Assembly (NCBI GenBank): GCA_024403615.1
Contig: JAKSRM010000006.1
Coordinates: 42,913 to 106,912 of the forward strand
DNA from: Lachnospiraceae bacterium
GTDB taxonomy: Bacteria; Bacillota; Clostridia; Lachnospirales; Lachnospiraceae
DNA: 64,000 nucleotides
Direction: 5' to 3'
Position numbers and translations under genes: made by a program. Below the pieces are notes generated by a model. That model was given only the letters and a program-made list of their open reading frames with translations, did no database searches and was not told the DNA's origin. This document shows, piece after piece, positions 8,738-17,583 of the stretch (within the stretch, counting starts at the first letter, position 1; each line of letters begins with the position of its first letter).

Positions 8738-9106
8738 ATGGGAAAATTTTTAATCAAGAAGACAAACACCGGCATCAAGTTTGATCTTAAAGCAAACAAT
8801 GGTGAGGTAATTGCAACTTCTCAGGTTTATAAATCCTTAGCAACATGCAAGAACGGTGTTGCAAGCGTTATCAAAAATGCTCCAGAAGCAAACGTTGAGA
8901 ATCAGACCGCAGAAGGATTTATTAAAGAAAAATGTCCTAAGTTTGAAATTTACAAAGACAAAGCTGGAGAATTCCGTTTCCGTCTGAAAGCTTCTAACGG
9001 ACAGATTATCGCTGTTTCTGAAGGATACAAGACTCTTCAGAAATGCAAAAATGGAATTGCTTCTGTAAAGAAGAATTCTGTATCTGCAAAAATTGTAGAA
9101 GAATAA
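8738..9106 (+). CDS. YegP family (DUF1508) protein, two tandem repeats
   Basis: 122 residues made of two copies of the DUF1508 module: F.LKANNGEVIATSQVYKS (about 14-30) and FRLKASNGQIIAVSEGYKT (about 78-95), each followed by a CKNGIASV-type segment. The ATG at 8738 is chosen over an in-frame upstream codon because it sits 5 bp after TGGAGG. The family is small, soluble and highly expressed in many bacteria, with no proven function. It has its own promoter and terminator, so it is an independent unit between two envelope operons. Confidence 0.88.
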   Translation: MGKFLIKKTNTGIKFDLKANNGEVIATSQVYKSLATCKNGVASVIKNAPEANVENQTAEGFIKEKCPKFEIYKDKAGEFRFRLKASNGQIIAVSEGYKTLQKCKNGIASVKKNSVSAKIVEE

Positions 9107-9124
9107 TAAAACCCGAAAACTTTG

Positions 9125-9155
9125 AAAGGACCGGTTTTGACCGGTCCTTTTTTCT
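9125..9155 (+). terminator. Intrinsic terminator
   Basis: AAAGGACCGGT / ACCGGTCCTTT form a perfect stem with a 4-nt loop and a T run, ending the YegP-like transcript. Confidence 0.9.
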
Positions 9156-9207
9156 GTCTGCGAAAGCGTTGGACATAGAATCTTCATTTCTTAGTTTGCC
9201 ATTATTA

Positions 9208-9235
9208 TTTACACATACTATATGTGTGTTATAAT
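9208..9235 (+). promoter_or_regulatory. Promoter of the ABC-2 exporter operon (extended -10)
   Basis: TTTACA (9208-9213), 16-bp spacer, and TATAAT (9230-9235) preceded by TG. The spacer contains ACACATA-cta-TATGTGT, an operator-like palindrome. An in-frame ATG at 9222 lies inside this promoter and so cannot be the start of the permease. Confidence 0.7.
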
Positions 9236-9269
9236 AAACAGTAATGTGACTTGGAGAAAAAACGTAAAA

Positions 9270-10055
9270 ATGTTAAGTAAGTTTATCAGAGATACAAAAA
9301 AATATTTTAAATATACCGTAGAAGCTTCCAAAGCTTCTTTAATGGCAGAAGTTGCAAACTCCTACCTGAATTGGGTGTGGTGGATTTTGCAGCCAATCTG
9401 CTTTACTTTTATTTATGCCATTGTTTTTGGTTTAGTATTTAATACAAAAGAAGAATACTTTATTCCATTCATTGTTATTGGTGTGTCCATGTGGGACTTC
9501 TTCAATAACATGATGAAAAACAGTGTTAAGATTATTCGAACCAATAAATCCATTGTTTCCAAAGTTTATCTGCCGAAGTTTGTCCTTGTATTTGTAAGGC
9601 TGGGCGTAAACGGATTCAAGATGATGATTTCCTTCCTGATTGCAGTAGTGGCGATGATCATCATGGGAGTAACGGTTTCCTGGAGAATAGTTTTGGTTCT
9701 TCCGATTTTATTAATTCTTGTTTTATTTAACTTTGCGTTTTCCTGTTTTCTTATGCACTTTGGCGTATATGTTGCCGATCTGCAGAACATCGTAGATATC
9801 GTATTGAAACTGGTATTTTATGCTACCGGTATTTTCTACAGTGTTAGCAGAAGAATTCCTGCTCCTTGGGGCAAGATTCTTACTTACTGTAATCCAATGG
9901 CCTATCTAATTGACGCTATGCGAGATGTTATGCTTTACCAGAAGCTTCCAAACATGTGGATGATGTTAATCTGGTTTGTTATTTCTTTAGCTTTATCTTA
10001 TTTAGGCATTGTACTGGTTTACAAAAATGAAAACAGTTACGTTAAATCAATTTAA
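9270..10055 (+). CDS. ABC-2 type permease, teichoic acid/polysaccharide exporter (TagG-like)
   Basis: 261 residues with six predicted membrane helices and an N-terminal cytosolic amphipathic region, as in TagG/Wzm permeases that export undecaprenyl-linked polymers. ATG 9270 is chosen because GGAGA lies 13 bp upstream and the longer frame would start inside the promoter. The ATPase gene begins 11 bp after the stop. With the DUF4422 glycosyltransferase that follows, this is a small envelope-polymer export operon directly downstream of the dlt-like system, and its polymer could be the acceptor for that system (inference). Confidence 0.85.
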   Translation: MLSKFIRDTKKYFKYTVEASKASLMAEVANSYLNWVWWILQPICFTFIYAIVFGLVFNTKEEYFIPFIVIGVSMWDFFNNMMKNSVKIIRTNKSIVSKVYLPKFVLVFVRLGVNGFKMMISFLIAVVAMIIMGVTVSWRIVLVLPILLILVLFNFAFSCFLMHFGVYVADLQNIVDIVLKLVFYATGIFYSVSRRIPAPWGKILTYCNPMAYLIDAMRDVMLYQKLPNMWMMLIWFVISLALSYLGIVLVYKNENSYVKSI

Positions 10056-10066
10056 CGGGAGATTAT

Positions 10067-10795
10067 ATGGGCGAAATTGCATTAGAAGTAAAAGATTTAT
10101 ATATAACCTATAACAGCATGAAGACTTATTCCGTGAAAAAGAATATTCTGAAGCTGAAGGGTAGCGACAAGACTCGAATCGAAGCGGTAAAGGGAGTTTC
10201 TTTTGCTTTGGAAAAAGGAAAGATTCTTGGAATCGTTGGAAAAAATGGTAGTGGTAAATCCACGATGCTGAAGTCTATCGCAGGTATTTTTGCACCGGAT
10301 AGTGGAAGCGTAGATCTTCATGGCCATTCCATTTCTTTGATGAGCATTGGTGTTGGCTTTAATAATGAATTGTCTGGACGGGAGAATATCGCTCTTTCCG
10401 GAATGCTGTTAGGTTTCTCAAAAGAAGAAATTGAAAAGAAAACCCAGGAGATTATCGAGTTTTCCGAACTGGGAAAATTTATTGATGCTCCTGTAAGAAC
10501 CTATTCCAGTGGTATGCATTCTAAACTGGCTTTTTCTATTACCGCAATTCTCGAAACCGATATTATTTTAGTAGATGAGGTATTATCTGTAGGCGATGCG
10601 AAGTTTAAGAAAAAAAGCTATGCCAAGATGAAAGAACTCATCAGCGATGAAGATAGAACGGTAGTAATCGTTTCTCATAACATGGAGACTCTAAGGAGCC
10701 TGTGCGATATTATCTTATGGATTAATGACGGTGATATGGTAATGTATGGACCGAAGGAAGAAGTCCTTCCGAAGTATGAAGAATACATGAGTTAA
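10067..10795 (+). CDS. ABC ATPase, teichoic acid/polysaccharide exporter (TagH-like)
   Basis: 242 residues. Walker A is GKNGSGKS (about 64-71), the signature motif is YSSGMHSKL, and Walker B is DIILVDEVLS, the form typical of TagH/Wzt-type ATPases. The N-terminal insertion before Walker A (K.NILKLKGSDK) is also characteristic. It lacks the C-terminal carbohydrate-binding or wall-binding domain found in longer TagH/Wzt proteins. It pairs with the permease encoded 11 bp upstream. Confidence 0.9.
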   Translation: MGEIALEVKDLYITYNSMKTYSVKKNILKLKGSDKTRIEAVKGVSFALEKGKILGIVGKNGSGKSTMLKSIAGIFAPDSGSVDLHGHSISLMSIGVGFNNELSGRENIALSGMLLGFSKEEIEKKTQEIIEFSELGKFIDAPVRTYSSGMHSKLAFSITAILETDIILVDEVLSVGDAKFKKKSYAKMKELISDEDRTVVIVSHNMETLRSLCDIILWINDGDMVMYGPKEEVLPKYEEYMS

Positions 10796-10801
10796 TTGGC
10801 T

Positions 10802-11569
10802 ATGGATATTAAGATTATTGTTGCGGCTCATAAGCCTTATAGAATGCCGGAAGATTCCATGTATGTTCCTGTTCAGGCAGGAGCAGCCATGCATGATCCG
10901 ATTGATGGATATCCAGGAGACAACACCGGGGACAACATCGGAGAAAAAAATCCTCTGTATTGCGAACTGACTTGTATTTATTGGGCGTGGAAAAATCTGG
11001 AGGCAGATTATTTAGGACTGGCCCATTACCGCAGACATTTTTCTATTGGCGGTTCTGGCGATAAATGGCAGAAAATACTGACAAAGGTTCAGGCAGAAAA
11101 CCTGCTGCAGAAAGCGGATGTAGTACTTCCACAGAAACGGTTTTATGTGATTGAAACCTTATATAGCCATTATGCTCATTCTCACTATGCCATTGATTTG
11201 GATACTACCAAGGCAGTGATTGCGGATATTTGTCCAGAATATTCCAAGGCTTTTGATGATGTAATGAAACGCCGAAGTGCCCATATGTTTAACATGTGCA
11301 TCATGAAACGGGAATTGCTGGACGACTATCTTACTTGGATGTTCGGCGTCCTTAAGGTGGTAGAAGAGCGATTAGATATTTCATCTTATTCTGATTTTGA
11401 TAAACGAGTTTTCGGCCGAATTTCAGAATTGTTGATGGATGTCTGGATTACAAAAAACAATGTAAACTATGTGGAAGCAAACATGATGAATATGGACGGT
11501 GAAAACTGGCCAAAGAAGATTGCTTTATTCATAAAGAGAAAATTAGGCTTACAGCAAAAAAACGGATAA
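10802..11569 (+). CDS. DUF4422 family glycosyltransferase-like protein
   Basis: 255 residues. The start MDIKIIVAAHKPYRMP and the later NPLYCELTCIYWAWKN and YLGLAHYRRHF match the DUF4422 family, which occurs as stand-alone or C-terminal glycosyltransferase domains in capsule and teichoic loci. The ATG at 10802 is preferred over an in-frame TTG at 10796. Last gene of the exporter operon, six bases after the ATPase stop, followed by a terminator. A sugar transferase acting on the exported polymer is the likely role; donor and acceptor are unknown. Confidence 0.8.
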   Translation: MDIKIIVAAHKPYRMPEDSMYVPVQAGAAMHDPIDGYPGDNTGDNIGEKNPLYCELTCIYWAWKNLEADYLGLAHYRRHFSIGGSGDKWQKILTKVQAENLLQKADVVLPQKRFYVIETLYSHYAHSHYAIDLDTTKAVIADICPEYSKAFDDVMKRRSAHMFNMCIMKRELLDDYLTWMFGVLKVVEERLDISSYSDFDKRVFGRISELLMDVWITKNNVNYVEANMMNMDGENWPKKIALFIKRKLGLQQKNG

Positions 11570-11591
11570 TTTCATAGTTACTATTTTTATA

Positions 11592-11619
11592 GGGGACCGG
11601 TTTTCCGGTCTCTTTTTTT
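11592..11619 (+). terminator. Intrinsic terminator
   Basis: GGACCGG-TTTT-CCGGTCT hairpin followed by seven T. Its core resembles the terminator at 9125. Confidence 0.85.
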
Positions 11620-11641
11620 ACAAAGACCTGAGGGAAAGACA

Positions 11642-11670
11642 TTGTTACGGATAGGAAAAATTGTTAAAAT
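11642..11670 (+). promoter_or_regulatory. Promoter of the amidohydrolase gene
   Basis: TTGTTA (11642-11647), 17-bp spacer, TAAAAT (11665-11670), 28 bp before the start codon. Confidence 0.6.
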
Positions 11671-11697
11671 AAAACCAAATATTTATGGGAGAGCAAC

Positions 11698-13329
11698 ATG
11701 AAAAAAACAGCAGAAAAACTGATCTTAGGAAATATAATTACGTTAGAAGATGATCTTCCCTTCGCGAGTGCAATGACCGTCGTGGATGGAAGAATTCAAT
11801 ATATCGGCGATGCAGAAACTGCAAAAGGTTTTTGCAGCGATGCTACAGAAATAAAAGACTATGGTGAGGGATATATCTTCCCTGGATTTTTAGAAGCTCA
11901 TGCTCATGGAATGGGAGCGGGAAAAAGAGCTTTAGGCGGAGCAACCCTGGAATCCGGAAACAGTTATGAGGACTATCAGAAACTCTTTAAAGCGTATGTT
12001 GATCGAACACCGGGAAAAGCTTTTTATTTTGGAAGCGGATGGAGTCTGAAGGAAGGATTTCCGACAAAGAAACTTTTAGATGACGTGTGCCCGGATACGC
12101 CGGCAGCGATACAGAGTATTGATGGTCATTCCATGATTGTAAATACGAAGTGCATGGAAGTTTTTGACATCGATGGGGACTATGCAAAAGCATGTCAACC
12201 AGGAGAAGTAGAAACTGACGAAGAAGGAAATCCAACAGGACTGCTTCATGAAACTCCGGCCATGGGCATTTTAGGAAAAATTCCGGAATCCATCGAAGAC
12301 TTAAAAGCAGGTATTTTATACTGGCAGAATTTTGCTTTTAGCAAAGGCTATACGGCAGCCACAGAGGCGGGAACGAACCTGGTGTCTCCATTGCAGAACC
12401 AGGCTTATAAAGAACTGGCAGAGGAAGGAAAACTGAAACTCCGTACCTACGCTTATTATTCCGTAAATGATAATACGGATACGCCAGAAGCCGATGCAGA
12501 GGAAGCTTTTCATTTTGCCCAGGCCAATGATTCCGAATACTTCCGTACCGTCGGTTTAAAAGTATTTATTGATGGCGTTATCGAAGCCCATACTGCATGG
12601 ATGTTAGATGGTTATAACGATATGCCGGACTATCACGGCGTTCAGCGCTTTAATGATAAAGAAAAAATGGTCCGATTGATTAAGGCGGCTTCTAAATACA
12701 ATATGGGCGTTCATACCCATTCCATTGGGGATGGTTCCACGAAATTTGTATTGGATTGCATTGAAGAGGCACAAAAAGAAATTAGAGGAACCGACCAAAG
12801 AAACGTTATCTGTCATTTGCAGATTGTGGATGAAAAGGATTATCAGCGTTTTGCAGATACAGAAACTACAGCGTTAGTATTTCCTTTATTTGCTCCAAAA
12901 CTACCAGGCTACTTCCCGCAAGAAGTTGACTATGTGGGCGAAGAAAAAGCAGAACATTCCTACCCGATTCATTCTTTCCTGAAAGCAGGAGTAAGAACGG
13001 CTTTCCATACAGATTATCCGGTTAGCCAAAATGTAGACATTCCATTGTCGATTTTCACGGCTTGTGAAAGATATTCCTTGAAGTATGGAAAAGAGTCTTT
13101 ACGAAATCCAGAGGAACGGATTTCCCAAAAAGATGCTTTACTGGGACTGACAAAAAACGTTGCCTATATGTGGCATCAGGAGGACAATTTGGGATCTTTA
13201 GCGGTTGGAAAAATTGCCAACGCCTGCATCTACGATGTGGATCTTTTGGGAGAGAAAATCGAAAAAGTAGCCAACGCGAAGCTTTTATTCACCTTAGTAG
13301 ATGGAGAAGAAGTATATAAGGCAGAGTAA
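11698..13329 (+). CDS. YtcJ-like amidohydrolase
   Basis: 543 residues, the normal length for the YtcJ/Amidohydro_3 family. The metal-binding HxH is in FPGFLEAHAHGMG (about 62-74); further family motifs are VHTHSIGDGS and AFHTDYPVS near the C-terminus, followed by the small beta-sandwich half. No signal peptide, so cytosolic. These enzymes hydrolyse C-N bonds of N-formyl or N-acyl amides or exocyclic amides; the substrate cannot be predicted. RBS GGGAGAG is 7 bp upstream. The next gene starts 12 bp after the stop. Confidence 0.85.
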   Translation: MKKTAEKLILGNIITLEDDLPFASAMTVVDGRIQYIGDAETAKGFCSDATEIKDYGEGYIFPGFLEAHAHGMGAGKRALGGATLESGNSYEDYQKLFKAYVDRTPGKAFYFGSGWSLKEGFPTKKLLDDVCPDTPAAIQSIDGHSMIVNTKCMEVFDIDGDYAKACQPGEVETDEEGNPTGLLHETPAMGILGKIPESIEDLKAGILYWQNFAFSKGYTAATEAGTNLVSPLQNQAYKELAEEGKLKLRTYAYYSVNDNTDTPEADAEEAFHFAQANDSEYFRTVGLKVFIDGVIEAHTAWMLDGYNDMPDYHGVQRFNDKEKMVRLIKAASKYNMGVHTHSIGDGSTKFVLDCIEEAQKEIRGTDQRNVICHLQIVDEKDYQRFADTETTALVFPLFAPKLPGYFPQEVDYVGEEKAEHSYPIHSFLKAGVRTAFHTDYPVSQNVDIPLSIFTACERYSLKYGKESLRNPEERISQKDALLGLTKNVAYMWHQEDNLGSLAVGKIANACIYDVDLLGEKIEKVANAKLLFTLVDGEEVYKAE

Positions 13330-13340
13330 TAAAAAGATAA

Positions 13341-14279
13341 ATGACGAAAGCGAAATCCCTTAAAAAATTCATCTTGTTGTCCGCTGTGCTTTCGGCAATT
13401 TTGCTGGTTTTATGCGCATGTACCCTTCCTTTTGGAAAGCAACCGGAACCAGTAAATCTTCCAGAAGGCTCTTATTTTGAAGTCCATTTTTTAGATGTGG
13501 GACAGGGAGACGCGTCTCTGATTCTCTGCGATGGAGAGGCGATGCTGATTGATGGCGGAAATTCCGAAGAATCCAGCTTTATCTACAGTTATCTGGAAAA
13601 CCATAACATTACCCATTTGAAATATATTATCGGAACCCATCCGGATGCGGACCATATTGGCGGGTTGTCCGGCGCGTTAAATTATGCAGATGCGGACATT
13701 GCCTATTGTTCCGAAGAAGAATATGACACGGCCACCTTCTACAACTTTAAAAAGTATCTGGGCAAAAACGAAATCACCCTGCAGGTTCCAAAGGCTGGAA
13801 CGGAATTGACCTTAGGCTCCGCAACGGGAAAGATTATCGGACCGATTTCTACAGAGGCAGAAGGAAATAATAATTCCCTGATGATTCGCCTGGAATATGG
13901 CAATACCTCTTTTTTATTTACAGGAGACGCAGAATGGGAAGAAGAGGCGGAAGTATTAGCTAGTGACTATAAGGTCCGGAGTACGGTTTTAAAGGTAGGA
14001 CATCATGGTAGCAAATATTCGTCCTCTCGAGACTTTTTAGAGGCTGTATACCCGAAATATGGCGTTATTTCCGCAGGAAAAGATAATTCCTACGGGCATC
14101 CCCATCCGTCTTTACTGAATCGGATGGAGCAGGAAGACATTCTACTGTTCCGCACGGACTTACAGGGAACAATCCTTTGCACTAGTGATGGCCAGACCGT
14201 CTCTTTTTCAGTAGAAAAAAATCTGGACGCAGACGTTTACGAAGCAACCAATTCCTATATTGCAGATAACATAGACTAG
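13341..14279 (+). CDS. Lipoprotein with ComEC-type metallo-beta-lactamase domain
   Basis: 312 residues. A hydrophobic signal ends in LCAC, with Cys27 as lipidation site. The remaining domain resembles the C-terminal MBL domain of ComEC/Rec2: FLDVGQGDA, THPDADHIGG (metal ligands), FTGDAEWEEE, and VGHHGSKYSSS followed by GHPHP. As an exported, membrane-tethered hydrolase it could cut nucleic acids or phosphodiesters outside the cell; this is inference from ComEC. It follows the amidohydrolase by 12 bp and precedes an alpha/beta hydrolase by 14 bp. Confidence 0.85.
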   Translation: MTKAKSLKKFILLSAVLSAILLVLCACTLPFGKQPEPVNLPEGSYFEVHFLDVGQGDASLILCDGEAMLIDGGNSEESSFIYSYLENHNITHLKYIIGTHPDADHIGGLSGALNYADADIAYCSEEEYDTATFYNFKKYLGKNEITLQVPKAGTELTLGSATGKIIGPISTEAEGNNNSLMIRLEYGNTSFLFTGDAEWEEEAEVLASDYKVRSTVLKVGHHGSKYSSSRDFLEAVYPKYGVISAGKDNSYGHPHPSLLNRMEQEDILLFRTDLQGTILCTSDGQTVSFSVEKNLDADVYEATNSYIADNID

Positions 14280-14293
14280 AAAGGAAAGACAGT

Positions 14294-15160
14294 ATGATTG
14301 ATTATGGAAAAATGACTTACGAAGTTCCGGAAGAATGGTATGAAGGCGTTTATAAAGACGAAAAAGAATGCACCCAGGGCAGCAGATCTTTTTCTATGTT
14401 ACATGAAGAGAAGTCCGAAGAGTGCTGGCTTTTTATCCATGGATATCGTGGCTATCCGGGAGAAATGGTAAGACCGGCAGTAGATTTGTTTGATGCTGGC
14501 TATGATGTTTATGTACCGAGACTTCCAGGTCATGGAACCTGTGGAAAAGACTTTATCCGTTCTCATTCCAAGGACTGGATGGGAGTTGCTTCCAACGCTT
14601 TGGCAGATTTAAAAACGAAGTATAAAACCGTACATCTTTTAGGTCATTCCATGGGAACCGCTATGGCTGCCATTCTTGGCTGCAAGGATCCTCAAGTTGG
14701 AAAAATCGTATATGTTTCCCTTAGCTTTGAAAATAATCAGATGAAACAGCCAGCCAGACTTATGCTGAAACTATTGTCTCCGTTTACGCCAAAAGTTCGC
14801 TGCAAATGGCACTTAAGTAAACGGTATCATCAGCATTATGAAGGGGCTCCTTGTGATGAAGCCTATTTGGGAGAAGAGTACTGGAAATGGTTTTTTACCA
14901 AGCAGCTGTTGGAATACTATAAATTGTTAAAGGAAGGCTTGCAGATGGTGAAGGACTATCCACACGACCACCTGGTAATTTATCCGTTGAAGGATTCCGT
15001 TATTACGGAACCGTCGATAAGGCTTTACAAAGAAGCCGTTGGCAGCAGAGCCAATGTTGTGGAAATCGAAAACGGCACCCATTCCATCCTCTATGATAAA
15101 GACCCGGAAGCGGAAGAAAAAGCAGTCCAGGCAATTCTAAAATTTGCAGAAAAAAGATGA
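14294..15160 (+). CDS. Alpha/beta hydrolase (monoacylglycerol lipase/carboxylesterase type)
   Basis: 288 residues. The HGY near residue 50 provides an oxyanion element, the nucleophile elbow is GHSMG (about 117-121), and the acid and His are probably in YPLKDSVI and NGTHSILYD. Cytosolic, no signal peptide. It belongs with esterases such as Est30 that act on short-chain acyl esters. Third gene of an apparent operon with the amidohydrolase and MBL lipoprotein. Confidence 0.85.
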   Translation: MIDYGKMTYEVPEEWYEGVYKDEKECTQGSRSFSMLHEEKSEECWLFIHGYRGYPGEMVRPAVDLFDAGYDVYVPRLPGHGTCGKDFIRSHSKDWMGVASNALADLKTKYKTVHLLGHSMGTAMAAILGCKDPQVGKIVYVSLSFENNQMKQPARLMLKLLSPFTPKVRCKWHLSKRYHQHYEGAPCDEAYLGEEYWKWFFTKQLLEYYKLLKEGLQMVKDYPHDHLVIYPLKDSVITEPSIRLYKEAVGSRANVVEIENGTHSILYDKDPEAEEKAVQAILKFAEKR

Positions 15161-15186
15161 ACAATTACAGAAGGATTTGGTAAAAT
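15158..15186 (+). promoter_or_regulatory. Probable promoter of the msr gene
   Basis: TGAACA (15158-15163), 17-bp spacer and TAAAAT (15181-15186), 50 bp before the start codon. The -35 box overlaps the stop codon of the hydrolase gene. Confidence 0.45.
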
Positions 15187-15235
15187 AGAGAAACAGAAAA
15201 AATCGTTTTTGATTCAGAAACCATAGGAGATAACA

Positions 15236-15700
15236 ATGTATTACACAGATTATGAAGAATTAAATTTTAATTTAATATCTTTGATTCATGGATTTGATAA
15301 AGATGATGCCAATTTCATCGCCAATCTGTCAAATGCAGCGGCTTTATTAGCTCAGAATCTGCCAGGAATTAACTGGGTAGGATTTTATCTGGTAAGGGGA
15401 GATAAATTAATGGTTGGACCATTCCAGGGAAAACCTGCTTGCAGAGAGATTATGCTCGGCAGAGGAGTTTGTGGAACCGCTTGGGAAAAAGATGAACCAC
15501 AGGTAGTACCAGACGTTCATGAGTTCCCTGGTCATATTGCCTGCGATGAAAATTCCAGATCGGAAATCGTAATTCCGCTTCATAAGGACGGAAAAGTTGT
15601 AGGTGTTCTGGATATTGATAGTCCGGAACTGAACCGTTTTTCTCCGGGAGATGTGATGGGCCTTGCTGGATTTGCAAAAATTATTGAAGCCGAAATTTAA
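15236..15700 (+). CDS. msrC: Free methionine-(R)-sulfoxide reductase (fRMsr), GAF domain
   Basis: 154-residue single GAF domain. Cys69, Cys79 and Cys103 have the same spacing (10 and 24) as the three cysteines of E. coli fRMsr (84, 94, 118), in GKPACREIMLGRGVCGTAW and HIACDENSRSEIV. The enzyme reduces free Met-R-sulfoxide with thioredoxin. It has its own promoter and precedes the cupin genes; a single oxidative-stress regulon is possible but not shown. Confidence 0.92.
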   Translation: MYYTDYEELNFNLISLIHGFDKDDANFIANLSNAAALLAQNLPGINWVGFYLVRGDKLMVGPFQGKPACREIMLGRGVCGTAWEKDEPQVVPDVHEFPGHIACDENSRSEIVIPLHKDGKVVGVLDIDSPELNRFSPGDVMGLAGFAKIIEAEI

Positions 15701-15763
15701 ACGATAATAAATGTAATGTATATAAAAGATGTGCCGTTCCGCTTTGCGGGAAAGGAGGACCGA

Positions 15764-16654
15764 ATGGCAAAATATTTTGAGAAGTATATTCTTCACCCAA
15801 TTGAAAAAGAAATCACAGATGCGGATGCAAAGGTAGATTTAATCCGTTCTGCAGACAATCCGATTATGGACTTCTTCTATGAGAGTGCGTTTTATCGTCA
15901 TGAGTATGTAATCTGCGATGAAATTTACGCTCTTCCATACGAAGAGATTTTCTGCTTTGCCAGCACCAATGGTGATCCGGAAAAATTGGGAGCAACGGTA
16001 AAAATGGAAATCAATGGTCAGCAGTTTGAGACCGACAAGAACACCATGCTGGTGGTTCCTGCTTTAGTTCCACATGGAAAAATTGAAGTCACCAATGTAG
16101 AAGTTCCGATTTTCTCTTATGTTGCAGGCCGCGGTAGAGAGCATGTAGGTCTTCCGAAAGAAAACTGGAAAACAGAAGATGTTCCTCCAATTGAGCAGAT
16201 GGCTACCTACAACAACGGACCAATTAACGATCCTCCACTTCCACCAGAAGCAAAACAGAAAACTTTAGTAAAAGCTCTTTCCAGATATATTCCGGGCATC
16301 GAAATGTTCACCGTATTAAGACGCTTTGAAGAGAGTGGACCATGGTTCTTCTCCAAAGGTCATATCCATGATGGCGTAGAAGTTTTATGCTACTACGGTT
16401 CTGACCCATGGCATCCATACGAATTTGATGGAGAAGTTACCCAGTGGATTGGCGGTGAAAAATTCACCATCAACAAACCTTCCGTATGCTTCTTTGCACC
16501 ATACGTATATCATTGCCCACTGCAGATTGAAAAGATTAACAAACCTTGTATCTGGCATTCTCTTTCTCCAGTTCTGGGATCTTATAGCAGCAGCACCATT
16601 GAAGGTCTGACTTCTGAAGATGGAAATGATATTGAAGTAGTAAAACCTTGGTAA
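15764..16654 (+). CDS. Bicupin-like protein A
   Basis: 296 residues. The ATG at 15764 follows AAAGGAGG by 6 bp; an in-frame ATG at 15716 has no ribosome site. Two cupin-like halves are visible. The C-terminal half holds GHIHDGVEVLCYYG and YVYHCPL, an HxHx3E...H metal site. The N-terminal half keeps the fold pattern and VPHGKI but lacks HxH. The next gene encodes a close paralogue; both begin with a near-identical stretch (ILHPIE..ITDADAKVDLIRSADNPIMDFFYESAFYRH in pattern). Also related to the single cupins at 23695 and 35459. Enzyme or sensor role unknown; the two esterases downstream suggest a shared catabolic operon. Confidence 0.8.
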   Translation: MAKYFEKYILHPIEKEITDADAKVDLIRSADNPIMDFFYESAFYRHEYVICDEIYALPYEEIFCFASTNGDPEKLGATVKMEINGQQFETDKNTMLVVPALVPHGKIEVTNVEVPIFSYVAGRGREHVGLPKENWKTEDVPPIEQMATYNNGPINDPPLPPEAKQKTLVKALSRYIPGIEMFTVLRRFEESGPWFFSKGHIHDGVEVLCYYGSDPWHPYEFDGEVTQWIGGEKFTINKPSVCFFAPYVYHCPLQIEKINKPCIWHSLSPVLGSYSSSTIEGLTSEDGNDIEVVKPW

Positions 16655-16670
16655 AAACAGGAGATAGAAA

Positions 16671-17570
16671 ATGGCAAATTTATTTGAAAAATATTTATTA
16701 CATCCAATCGAACGCCCGATTACGGATGCAGACGCAAAAGTAGATTTAATCCGTTCTGCGGACAATCCAATTATGGACTTCTTCTATGAGAGCGCTTTCT
16801 ATCGTCATGATTGTGTAATTTGCGATACCATTTATGCGCTGCCATATAACGAGTTGTTCTGCTTTATGAGCACCAACAATAATGACGATGTTTTGGATGC
16901 TACCGTAAAGATGGAAATTAACGGTCAGGAAATTATTCTGGACCGTCCATGTTACGTTCAGGTTCCAGCTTACGTTCCACACGGAAAAATCGAAATCTTT
17001 GATGTAAAGACGCCGGTATTTTCTTATGTTGCTGGTTTCGGCAGAGAGCATTTGAGCACTCCAGAAGCAAACTGGATTCGGGAACCAGAAATCACCATCG
17101 ATGAAATGATTCTTTTCAACAATGGCGCATTAATTAACGACCCTCACAGAAATAACCCATGCCAGCATTGTGCTTTGGTTTGCTTAGCTGGAAAGACCAT
17201 GAAAGGTGAAATCAGTGGCGTTATGCGTCGCTTCGATAAAACCGATGGTTGGTTATATGTTAGCAATGCCCATGCTCATGGTTATCCAGAAGCCTTAGGC
17301 TTTTACGGAACCGATGCATGGAATCCATATGAATTAAAAGGAAATTATACTGTTTTTGTTGGTGGACATCCGTTCACCATTGATAAACCAACCTTAGGCT
17401 TTTTCCCAGCCTATGTTCCACATTGTCCAATCAAAGTTGAACATGTAGAGAATCAGAATTTCTGGCATAGCTTCGGTCAGGCCATCGGTTCTTTCAATGC
17501 AGCAAAAACCTTAGAACTTACAAACATTAAGTATCCAGGCGATGGCGTAGAGCTGAAACAGCCTTGGTAG
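16671..17570 (+). CDS. Bicupin-like protein B
   Basis: 299 residues, tandem paralogue of the preceding gene and 16 bp behind it. The C-terminal cupin has NAHAHGYPEALGFYG and YVPHCPI, again HxHx3E...H, while the N-terminal cupin lacks the HxH pair. The linker between halves differs (a Cys-rich PCQHCALVCL segment replaces the Pro/Lys-rich one in protein A). RBS AGGAGATAG. A heteromeric pair with protein A is plausible. Confidence 0.8.
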   Translation: MANLFEKYLLHPIERPITDADAKVDLIRSADNPIMDFFYESAFYRHDCVICDTIYALPYNELFCFMSTNNNDDVLDATVKMEINGQEIILDRPCYVQVPAYVPHGKIEIFDVKTPVFSYVAGFGREHLSTPEANWIREPEITIDEMILFNNGALINDPHRNNPCQHCALVCLAGKTMKGEISGVMRRFDKTDGWLYVSNAHAHGYPEALGFYGTDAWNPYELKGNYTVFVGGHPFTIDKPTLGFFPAYVPHCPIKVEHVENQNFWHSFGQAIGSFNAAKTLELTNIKYPGDGVELKQPW

Positions 17571-17583
17571 AAAAGGAGAAGAC

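Noticed and set aside
15716..15763. Upstream ATG for bicupin A
   Set aside because: No ribosome site there; AAAGGAGG precedes the ATG at 15764 and the paralogue starts at the equivalent place.
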